Counted from the first letter of the stretch, positions 1-6,089 are shown. The stretch: DNA of 6,151 nt from JASFRS01 sp050114795 (GCA_050114795.1 JASFRS010000150.1:1-6151), one strand, 5' to 3'. Translations and numbers: made by a program. Notes: generated by a model from the letters alone, not told the origin.

Positions 1-1018
<1,018 letters not shown>

Positions 1019-1077
1019 CTTCATCATATCTATGATCAGAAGATCCAAGATAAAAACACCCAAAATATCTAGTCATA

Positions 1078-1223
1078 CCCTGATTTTACTTAGCTTGGTG
1101 GCCATAGCGTTTGTGAACCACCCGATCCCATCCCGAACTCGGCCGTGAAACCAAACAGCGCCGATGGTACTACCGCTTAAGCGTTGGAAGAGTAGGTCGT
1201 CGCCAAGCTTAGCAAAATCAGGG
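1078..1223 (+). other. Extended precursor stem enclosing 5S rRNA
   Basis: CCCTGATTTT (1078-1087) is a perfect complement of AAAATCAGGG (1214-1223). These two flanks lie just outside the mature 5S terminal stem AGCTTGG (1092-1098) / CCAAGCT (1203-1209). Together they form a long helix with a small internal loop, which is the type of structure that guides rRNA precursor processing by RNases. That role is inferred from the pairing, which itself is directly visible. Confidence 0.7.
1091..1210 (+). rRNA. rrf: 5S ribosomal RNA
   Basis: The segment has the length (about 118 nt) and landmarks of alphaproteobacterial 5S rRNA: GGTGGCCATAGCG near the 5' end, CCCGATCCCATCCCGAACTCGG in the loop B/C region, GCCGATGGTACT in the middle and GAGTAGGTCGTCGCC near the 3' end. 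The ends pair as AGCTTGG/CCAAGCT. It lies about 70 bp after the 23S end on the same strand, the normal rrn order. In many alphaproteobacteria a tRNA-fMet gene follows 5S; none is visible here. Exact ends are uncertain by a few bases. Confidence 0.96.
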
Positions 1224-1455
1224 CCCTAAAATAATCAGAAACCCATTAAACAGTGATCAAATATTAAATCTCCCATATAAATTACATATACAGAACGACG
1301 CTTCGCCTCCAGGGCATGAGCGGTCAATTCTTGTGCCCCCGCGCTTCTCAATGCTGTCCTACGCTTGAATAAAAATATATCTCCGTATGTGCACGTAATT
1401 AGTTCGGAGGTGCCCGCCTGTGGAAAATTTAGCAAAATATCAATCCAGACCCTTT
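1224..1455. other. Intergenic spacer between rrn operon and cassette A
   Basis: No tRNA, no convincing rho-independent terminator and no recognisable gene was found. GGGCCC at 1221-1226 is self-complementary but is not followed by a T-run. The only promoter-like pair seen on the + strand, TTGAAT (1365-1370) then TATGTG 15 bases later, is weak. The minus strand is open through this stretch (see findings), but the translated sequence resembles nothing I recognise. Transcription of cassette A could therefore depend on read-through from the rRNA operon, although a terminator of unfamiliar form cannot be excluded. Confidence 0.5.
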
Positions 1456-1578
1456 GATAGAAAGATGCAGGGAGGTTGGAGCTACCCAAATGAAGACGAT
1501 TACTGCAAGTTATGCGGCGGACTGCCGTTAAGTCTAAAATAGGGGGAAATAACGCGGAGGAGAGAGAGGAGGTTCGAA
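1456..1578 (+). pseudogene. Decayed N-terminal part of a MuF-like protein, cassette A
   Basis: In the same reading frame as the downstream CDS, this stretch translates with a Cys-x-x-Cys motif (YCKLCGGLPL, 1501-1530), then a TAG stop at 1540-1542, then GEITRRRERRFEVL leading straight into the GTG start at 1579. The minus-strand paralogue has the same arrangement intact: CPSC at residues 33-36, then RQRREQRFQELRR, then the MuF core. One stop therefore separates a recognisable upstream part from the MuF core. Upstream the frame stays open back to a TAA at 1396-1398, but similarity to the paralogue becomes too weak to claim. I read this as the remains of a longer MuF gene, or as the ragged left end of a displaced toxin-tip cassette. 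Confidence 0.55.
1567..1572 (+). promoter_or_regulatory. Perfect Shine-Dalgarno for the GTG start at 1579
   Basis: AGGAGG lies six bases before the GTG codon at 1579. This supports the choice of that start, since the frame has no ATG until the Met of MTHKEW at 1618. The paralogous position in the minus-strand gene encodes an Arg-rich helix, so the purine-rich run may have arisen as coding sequence. It could now allow translation to restart below the upstream TAG. Confidence 0.5.
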
Positions 1579-2295
1579 GTGCTGACGGGATTGCTGGAGG
1601 AGGCCCGAAGGCAGGGGATGACCCATAAAGAATGGAAGACTGTAGGTGGGCCGCGGGTGCGTGCGAGCCATATGAACGCCAATGGCCAGAAGGTCCTGAT
1701 TGACGAAAACTTTCGGGTTGGTGGTGAGGAGTTGTTTTTACCATCCGATCCGAATGCATCTTTTGTAGAAACGGCAAATTGCCGTTGCGAAGTGCGGTTT
1801 ACGAGAGAGGGTATAGGTGCTGGTGCAACGCGCGTTAGCGAACGAGGCATCGAGTTCATTAAGAGACATGAAGGGTTCGAGCCTATTATTGATGGTGACC
1901 CGGTTGAGTTAGACACAATAGGTTATGGTCATAAGTTAACAGCAGCTGATGTGGCCAGCAAAAGGTTTGTAAATGGTATTATAAGAGCGGAGGCGGAGAC
2001 TTTGTTACGTCAAGACATTGCCGTCGCAGAGAGGGCAATAGCCCGGTTGATTAATGTGCCATTGACGCAAAATCAGTTTGACGCACTTGCCAGCTTGATT
2101 TTCAATATCGGCGCTTCGAAGTTTGCAGGTTTTAATGTGCGCCATGAGACAAATAATAGGAATTTTGAAGCAGCGGCACGTGAGTTTTTAGATATTGACC
2201 TGGCACGTGATCGAGATGGGGTGCTTAGGCCATTTCCGGGTCTGACGACTCGTCGACATGAGGAATCTGTGATATTCTTGACCCCAGATAATTAG
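1579..2295 (+). CDS. MuF-domain fragment fused to GH24 (T4-type) lysozyme; putative polymorphic toxin tip
   Basis: Residues about 13-77 are the C-terminal part of a phage Mu gpF-like domain: MTHKEWKTVGGPRVRASH, ELFLPSDP (51-58) and the terminal CRC (68-70) with its NCRC signature. After a short Gly/Ala linker (79-84), residues 86-234 form a GH24 lysozyme. Glu98, Asp107 and Thr113 have exactly the spacing of the T4 lysozyme triad Glu11/Asp20/Thr26, followed by TIGYGH. The later family motifs VPLTQNQFDAL (160-170), FNIG (175-178) and GLTTRRHEES (221-230) are also present. The enzyme should cleave peptidoglycan between MurNAc and GlcNAc. There is no signal peptide, so it would need a delivery route or holin. 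The gene immediately downstream encodes an exported protein, which suggests toxin and immunity. The MuF core is more G+C-rich by eye than the lysozyme part, consistent with mosaic origin. An ordinary prophage endolysin is less likely because that would not carry a head-protein N-terminus. Confidence 0.85.
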   Translation: MLTGLLEEARRQGMTHKEWKTVGGPRVRASHMNANGQKVLIDENFRVGGEELFLPSDPNASFVETANCRCEVRFTREGIGAGATRVSERGIEFIKRHEGFEPIIDGDPVELDTIGYGHKLTAADVASKRFVNGIIRAEAETLLRQDIAVAERAIARLINVPLTQNQFDALASLIFNIGASKFAGFNVRHETNNRNFEAAAREFLDIDLARDRDGVLRPFPGLTTRRHEESVIFLTPDN

Positions 2296-2305
2296 GTAGT
2301 TTCTT

Positions 2306-3268
2306 ATGAAATATCAGTGGCTTATATATTTGTGCTTTGTTCTATTGGCTTTCGGGTTTTCTCTGACCGTTAACGCTATGCAGCAGAAGGATATACCTGC
2401 TTACGACCATGAGCGATGGAAGATTGCTGGCTTTGAAAGTAAAGAACAGCTTGTGGAGGTTGTTGCGCGGATTCGCAAAGCTGCGCAAGCGGAGGATGTC
2501 CACCCCATATTTGATATGTTTGATGATGGGTTTTCCGGTGTGAACTGCACCATGGATGACCGTACGACTGTTCGCACATATGTTCATGGAGGCGCCGTTG
2601 AAGACCTGCAGGCGCTTTGGAAAGCATTATTACAGCATGAAAAATTTGCACGCCTTAAGTCGCTGTCTTATGATGATCTGTTCCTGAATTACCAAGGTGC
2701 CCGTGCGCATTCCCTATGGATCACTCGTATTGGCGGGCTGGAAAATGCTACGCCACCTGTTATTCTGTCAATCAACAGTCCATTGAGCTGTGAAGAGCTA
2801 ATTAAGTTATTTCCAAATGAGCCATGGTCGGTAGCTCATGAAGAGCAATGGCGTTTTGCACAGTTTGAAAGCAAGGCGCAGGTTGAAGACTTTCTTACCA
2901 AAGTCCGAAAGGCTGCGCAGGCGGAAGATATCTATTTAATTGAAGATGGGTTGTCGGGCGTTCCTTTCTTTGTTGGTTGCCACCTACGGCCTTCGCTTTT
3001 CCAATCGTCTAGAGTTCGTGTTGACACCATGGAAGAATTGCAACATTTGTGGGGAAGTCTTTTTGCCTTGCAATTCAAGACTTTGTCTTATGAGGACTTG
3101 TCATTTGATAAACGCGGTGCATCGGCGAGCAGGGGCGTCACTATATCTTTCTCCTTGCAATCTGACTGGGGTCCTATGATGGCCTCACCGCAAATTTATT
3201 GGATGGATAGTTCCTTAGCTTGTGACGATGTCGTGCAAATATTGAAGGCAGATGTGAGGGATGATTAG
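2306..3268 (+). CDS. Exported protein with duplicated domain; putative immunity protein to the GH24 toxin
   Basis: I recognise no named family. Residues 1-24 form a classical signal peptide (hydrophobic core LIYLCFVLLAFGFSL, cleavage expected after VNA). The mature protein holds two tandem copies of one domain, residues about 35-170 and 179-314. They match at W-x3-FESK-Q-V/E (38-49 and 182-193), RKAAQAED (57-64 and 201-208), SGV (77-79 and 217-219), LKSLSYDDL/FKTLSYEDL (117-125 and 257-265) and the closing CEELIKL/CDDVVQI. Each copy has two cysteines (81 and 162; 225 and 306), plausibly one disulfide per domain. The gene starts 10 bp after the lysozyme stop, with a weak AGGT ribosome site 8 bases before ATG. 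Export to the periplasm and position right after a peptidoglycan-cleaving toxin suggest a lysozyme inhibitor acting as immunity protein. That role is inferred from context only. Confidence 0.8.
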   Translation: MKYQWLIYLCFVLLAFGFSLTVNAMQQKDIPAYDHERWKIAGFESKEQLVEVVARIRKAAQAEDVHPIFDMFDDGFSGVNCTMDDRTTVRTYVHGGAVEDLQALWKALLQHEKFARLKSLSYDDLFLNYQGARAHSLWITRIGGLENATPPVILSINSPLSCEELIKLFPNEPWSVAHEEQWRFAQFESKAQVEDFLTKVRKAAQAEDIYLIEDGLSGVPFFVGCHLRPSLFQSSRVRVDTMEELQHLWGSLFALQFKTLSYEDLSFDKRGASASRGVTISFSLQSDWGPMMASPQIYWMDSSLACDDVVQILKADVRDD

Positions 3269-3308
3269 GCAGGCGGGAAGGGTAATATATTCTCACCCGG
3301 ATTTTTCG

Positions 3309-3436
3309 ACCCCTCACCCCAACCCTCTCCCTGCCATTATTGGATTTTGGGGGAGAGGGAGAAGTGTGTTCTCTGAGCTTTATTCTCTTCCCTCTCTCCC
3401 CCAGAATCATGGATGTGGGAGAGGGTTAGGGGTCAG
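3309..3436. repeat. Inverted pair of REP-like hairpins (REPIN-type), possible bidirectional terminator
   Basis: The left unit contains CCCTCTCCC (3323-3331), which pairs with GGGAGAGGG (3351-3359). The right unit contains CCCTCTCTCCCCC (3390-3402), which pairs with GGGAGAGGG (3417-3425). The outer ends GACCCCTCACCCCAACCC (3309-3326) and the complement of GGGTTAGGGGTC (3423-3434) mirror each other, so the two units are in opposite orientation. This is the layout of REP doublets seen dispersed in many bacterial genomes. The element fills almost the whole gap between two convergent genes (+ strand ending 3268, - strand ending 3437), where it could stop transcription from both sides. Confidence 0.8.
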
Positions 3437-3667
3437 CTAAACGAAATCTTCCAGCTCTTCAATATAGCTTTCACAAAGCCTTTTTATCGCCTGGCCAAGC
3501 TTATCTAACTGGCTACTCAGCCACTCAAGCTCCTCTTCCGTAATTTTATAATGCTTGGAGTAACGTGCCTCAACATAAGCGCGTCTTAGGAGTTGGAAGC
3601 AGCGGCGGGTGTGTTTGGTATCTTCGGGCCAGATGTCTCTCAGCTCCTCTGAGCGGCTTTCGGACAT
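3437..3667 (-). CDS. Residual HEPN-domain C-terminal ORF within cassette B
   Basis: The 76-residue product reads like the C-terminal part of HEPN-domain proteins. The recognisable core is CFQLLRRAYVEARYSKHY, followed by the ITEEELEWL helix start and a final helix ending LCESYIEEL. In-frame codons upstream of the ATG (THGLKILRSM) also fit the HEPN consensus 'THDL', so the domain originally extended further. A canonical RNase motif Arg-x4-6-His is not clear; the only nearby pair is RYSKH, one residue short. No good ribosome site precedes the ATG at 3667. It is more likely a non-functional remnant than an independent small gene. A HEPN toxin lacking its MNT partner is the alternative. Confidence 0.45.
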   Translation of the reverse strand: MSESRSEELRDIWPEDTKHTRRCFQLLRRAYVEARYSKHYKITEEELEWLSSQLDKLGQAIKRLCESYIEELEDFV

Positions 3668-3732
3668 GGAGCGTAAAATCTTTAGACCATGTGTGGCTGG
3701 GGCGGACTGATGGGCCTCCCACTCTCTTTCAA

Positions 3733-3768
3733 ATTTTGTGGGTCATGCCTTGTTCTTTGGCTTGCATC
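3733..3768 (-). repeat. 36-bp exact direct repeat, copy in cassette B
   Basis: This stretch is identical to 5797-5832 and encodes the MuF segment MQAKEQGMTHK plus partial flanking codons. In this copy the identity ends on one side at a TAG and stops one codon short of a TGA on the other, both Trp codons in the other copy. Lower-grade similarity continues on both sides (about 3692-3840 against 5756-5903). Confidence 0.9.
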
Positions 3769-3841
3769 TAAAGGCGACGGAGTTCTTGATACCTCTGTTC
3801 TCGCTTCTGGCGGATGGATTTAAGTTCCCAGTCTCACAAGC

Positions 3842-4432
3842 CTACTCTTTGTCCATAATGGAGCGGTTTAGTCTGTTATAGAATTCGTCCAGGCATTTGC
3901 CATTGTTTAGGCCTCTCTGCAGGGTTGTCGGTGATGGCCATTGGATATCAATTGCCTGGTAATGTGTGCCGCCTGGGTGAGTTTCAAAGTTTGAAGAAAA
4001 ATGGAGACAATAAAGGCCGGACTCCTTAAAGATTTTGGTGCTGACGGGGCGGCCGTTGTTGTAGTAGATCCCCTTCAAAGTGCTCGTATTCAGAGATAAA
4101 GTTATAGAGTCCCAAAAACCAACGATATCGTTTGGATTGTCCATTGCAATGCCATCTAAAAGCGTTGCGTAAACGAAGAGCAGCTCGCCAGTTGGTGTCA
4201 CAATCCCAAATTCATAGCGGTGGGGGTGCGGTGCCGTTATCGTTAAGTCTGCCTGCCCTTGCTTGTCGCCGTCGAGAGTGACTGCCAGTTCTGGAAAGAA
4301 ATTTTGTGCTTCTTGGGCGCGGGTATTTTGAGGTGCTGCAAGCAACAAAACAAAAATAGCGCAAATAAATTGTAAGTGTCTTTTATACATCATTGCTAAA
4401 ACGCTGCGTGTGATGGTGCTTCTTTTGGTCAT
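3842..4432 (-). CDS. Exported protein of unknown family; putative second immunity protein
   Basis: I recognise no family. The N-terminus holds a signal peptide: a basic region up to KRH (17-19), hydrophobic core FICAIFVLLLAA (22-33) and expected cleavage after TRA (37-39). Met14 or Met15 would give a more usual signal-peptide length, and no strong ribosome site favours any of the three starts; a TAA in frame shortly upstream excludes earlier ones. The mature part is rich in predicted beta-type stretches (YEFGIVTPTGELLFVYATLL, residues 73-92) and has two cysteines (142, 180) that could form a disulfide. It starts 26 bp after the previous secreted gene and probably shares its transcript. It could be the immunity protein for the GH23 toxin, a partner of the first secreted protein, or the left-over immunity gene of a lost toxin tip. 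A stretch of it loosely resembles residues 167-194 of that neighbour, too weakly to claim homology. Confidence 0.75.
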   Translation of the reverse strand: MTKRSTITRSVLAMMYKRHLQFICAIFVLLLAAPQNTRAQEAQNFFPELAVTLDGDKQGQADLTITAPHPHRYEFGIVTPTGELLFVYATLLDGIAMDNPNDIVGFWDSITLSLNTSTLKGIYYNNGRPVSTKIFKESGLYCLHFSSNFETHPGGTHYQAIDIQWPSPTTLQRGLNNGKCLDEFYNRLNRSIMDKE

Positions 4433-4458
4433 TGTTGCTTAGGAGAGTTCAAGTTCCT

Positions 4459-5163
4459 TTAGGGAATTGCCTGATGATCATTTCTATTTAGACTGTAAAA
4501 TTGGAGCTGCCCTTGGCATGATGATGCGCCACACCAGCGTATTTCCAACATGATAGATTGCTTTTCCGGACTTTCATCTTCAGTCATTAATAGGGTTTCG
4601 TGAATGGAAATGAGTCCGTATCGGTCTTTGTACAGCACTTTACCTTCTGTTGTTGTGAACTCAATTCGGGTTCTGATGTTAGGTGCTGCTCCATAGTAGA
4701 AAACATTTAAATGCAGTCCCTGACCTATGTTGATGCTTTCATAAAGTATCGGGGTTTCACTGTTGGTCGCCCTTAAGCGGTCAATAATATCTATGTGCTT
4801 GCTTTCAGTGGATAGGCCGGATGGCAGCACCTCTTTTTTCATGAGTTGGTCACTGCTGATTAAAGCAATGGAGTTTGAAAATGGGTCAATGTGATAGATG
4901 TCTTTCCAGTAATTTCTGCACAGCGCATCTGAATATGCTCCCGCATTATTTGGAGGGCAAGGCGTCGTCCGTTGGAATTCAAAATACAAACGTTCTTTGT
5001 CATAATTAGTCAGGAACCCGGAGCCTGGCGTGAAGGTTAAGGCCGGTGTGATATTGATGTCTGAGGCCGCTAAAGCAGGCTGCCATAGCAAGAGCACCAC
5101 TGCATATGAGTAACTGAGCGATTTTAAGCTCAGCCATATCTGGAAAGATAACGCTTTTCCCAT
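4459..5163 (-). CDS. Exported Cys-rich protein; putative immunity protein to the GH23 toxin
   Basis: I recognise no family. A signal peptide is visible (hydrophobic YAVVLLLWQPA, residues 20-30, cleavage expected after ALA at 30-32). The mature protein has four cysteines (69, 82, 211, 216) that could make two disulfides, fitting a periplasmic location. The ATG at 5163 lies 34 bp inside the end of the MuF/GH23 gene in another frame, and no Shine-Dalgarno is visible before it. Translation is therefore probably coupled to the upstream gene, the tight arrangement typical of toxin-immunity pairs. Position, export signal and the wall-degrading enzyme upstream suggest an inhibitor of that enzyme. This is inference from context. 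Confidence 0.78.
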   Translation of the reverse strand: MGKALSFQIWLSLKSLSYSYAVVLLLWQPALAASDINITPALTFTPGSGFLTNYDKERLYFEFQRTTPCPPNNAGAYSDALCRNYWKDIYHIDPFSNSIALISSDQLMKKEVLPSGLSTESKHIDIIDRLRATNSETPILYESINIGQGLHLNVFYYGAAPNIRTRIEFTTTEGKVLYKDRYGLISIHETLLMTEDESPEKQSIMLEIRWCGASSCQGQLQFYSLNRNDHQAIP

Positions 5164-6032
5164 GGTGTATTTACTAAGCCTCTTGGTGTTTTGCTGTATC
5201 TGTCTGCTTCATTTGCCGGGAATAATCCATCATGGTAAATTCCATAAGCTCGGGCAGCCCGAATACGCAGGTCGGAAACTCTATTCCATGCATGAAAATA
5301 CCCGAAGGCAAAAATTTTCCCAGCTACATTTAGGTTATATTTCCAATCGCGTAGTAGGCGTTCGTAGTCTTCTCCGTAGAGATTTGCTGTTGTCCTAGTG
5401 ATTTGCCCCAATCCACCAGCTGATGATGTTGGCTCTTCATTTATTAGCAGCGAATTACCGGGGCCAAATTGGCGAAAGTCTGACTCTGTAGATATTAATG
5501 CAATTAATGCCTTGGCAGGAACATTATATGTAGTGCTAACTGATTGAAGTTCCCTTATTATCTCGGCGCGGGTTGGGTTTTTTCGAGTGGAAGTGTCCTT
5601 TTCCGAGCCGGCAGATTCTTCCTTTGTATATATTACATTGCAGCGACAATTGGCCGTCTCGTCTAATGGGGCCTTGGGGTCGGACGGGAGGAAAAGACGA
5701 GCTTCTCCTATTATGAACACCTCATCTATAGTGACCTTTTGATCATTAGCGGACATATGACTTGCGCGGACGGATGGACCACCTACTGTTTTCCATATTT
5801 TGTGGGTCATGCCTTGTTCTTTGGCTTGCATCCAAAGGCGGCGCAATTCCTGAAACCGTTGTTCCCGCCTTTGACGAACAGATTTTAGCTCCCAATCTGT
5901 CAAGTTGACGGGGGTCCAGCTTTGGCAGCTGGGGCAGAATTTTCTTTCGTAAATATCCAGCCTGCGGTCCAGCGCGTGGACACGACCTGCGAGGGAATTG
6001 ACTTGATTGCGGAATGCTAAAGCCTGTCTCAC
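5130..6032 (-). CDS. MuF-domain fragment fused to GH23 lytic transglycosylase; putative polymorphic toxin tip
   Basis: Residues 1-32 are an Arg-rich helical lead, followed by CPSC (33-36). The MuF core runs from about 44 to 137: MTHKIWKTVGGPSVRASH (75-92), RLFLPSDP (112-119) and NCRC (128-131). CPSC and CRC could together bind zinc, as in other gpF-like proteins. After a polar linker (138-153), residues 154-300 are a GH23 transglycosylase: ALISTESDF (178-186) with catalytic Glu183, SSAGGLGQITRTTA (203-216), YNLNVAGKIF (232-241) and RAARAYGIY (258-266). It should cleave the MurNAc-GlcNAc bond with 1,6-anhydro product. No signal peptide is present. GTG at 6032 is the only reasonable start, with AAAGGG as a modest ribosome site. 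The frame stays open 13 codons further upstream (FIFWIKGRYV precedes the GTG), right through a terminator-like hairpin, so the gene may be the cut-off end of a longer MuF protein. It overlaps the following secreted-protein gene. Confidence 0.85.
   Translation of the reverse strand: MRQALAFRNQVNSLAGRVHALDRRLDIYERKFCPSCQSWTPVNLTDWELKSVRQRREQRFQELRRLWMQAKEQGMTHKIWKTVGGPSVRASHMSANDQKVTIDEVFIIGEARLFLPSDPKAPLDETANCRCNVIYTKEESAGSEKDTSTRKNPTRAEIIRELQSVSTTYNVPAKALIALISTESDFRQFGPGNSLLINEEPTSSAGGLGQITRTTANLYGEDYERLLRDWKYNLNVAGKIFAFGYFHAWNRVSDLRIRAARAYGIYHDGLFPANEADRYSKTPRGLVNTPWEKRYLSRYG
5797..5832 (-). repeat. 36-bp exact direct repeat, copy in cassette C
   Basis: This stretch is identical to 3733-3768, in the same orientation and about 2.06 kb away. 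It sits inside the intact MuF core of the GH23 fusion. Recombination between the two copies would delete the GH23 tip and both secreted genes and bring the HEPN tip up behind this gene's N-terminus. Confidence 0.9.
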
Positions 6033-6049
6033 ATATCTACCCTTTATCC

Positions 6050-6089
6050 AAAAAATAAAGCGCCGTGAATGTCAAATTCCGCAGCGCTT
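6050..6089 (-). terminator. Hairpin followed by T-run just upstream of cassette C
   Basis: On the minus strand, AAGCGCTG (from 6089) pairs with CGGCGCTT (ending 6058), with one G-T wobble. After one mismatch a further short pairing follows, around a loop containing TTTGACA. TATTTTTT comes directly after it (6057-6050). That is the form of a rho-independent terminator ending 18 bp before the GTG of the MuF/GH23 gene. It would close a minus-strand operon lying to the right of the window, or act as an attenuator for cassette C. Read on the + strand the hairpin is also present, but its tail is less T-rich. Confidence 0.65.

Larger units (their letters stand above)
3437..3840 (-). pseudogene. Broken MuF-HEPN fusion, cassette B
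   Basis: Read from 3840 leftward, one frame gives WELKSIRQKREQRYQELRRL, a TAG stop (3770-3768), MQAKEQGMTHKI, a TGA stop (3731-3729), then KRVGGPSVRPSH. This is a close copy of residues about 47-92 of the MuF/GH23 gene on the same strand, with both stops replacing Trp codons (TGG to TAG and TGG to TGA). After SH the MuF similarity ends, and a different frame takes over as ATHGLKILRSMSES and on through a HEPN-like C-terminus. The rest of the MuF core (LFLPSDP...NCRC) and the front of the HEPN domain are missing, as if a deletion joined the two at a short CACATGG overlap near 3690. The homology starts one base after the stop of the preceding secreted-protein gene. I infer a dead toxin-tip cassette. 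No immunity or MNT-type antitoxin partner is visible after it. Confidence 0.75.

Noticed and set aside
1500..1916. Minus-strand ORF opposite the MuF/lysozyme gene
   Set aside because: It is antisense to a gene with clear MuF and GH24 motifs, and its translation has no recognisable features.
2342..3179. Three additional ORFs overlapping the duplicated secreted protein
   Set aside because: They are other-frame shadows; the chosen frame has a signal peptide and an internal protein-level repeat.
3174..3410. Minus-strand ORF across the REP elements
   Set aside because: The translation is low-complexity, produced by the C/G-rich hairpins, and no start signal is evident.
3729..3770. Genetic-code reassignment of TGA to Trp in cassette B
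   Set aside because: One of the two changed Trp codons is TAG rather than TGA, the frame breaks soon after anyway, and TGA ends the intact MuF/GH23 gene. Decay is the simpler explanation.
3565..3771. Plus-strand ORF opposite cassette B
   Set aside because: It is the antisense of the MuF/HEPN remnant and has no features of its own.
5162..5398. Plus-strand ORF with a hydrophobic N-terminus opposite the GH23 domain
   Set aside because: It is antisense to the well-supported transglycosylase domain; the hydrophobic look is a by-product of the opposite strand.
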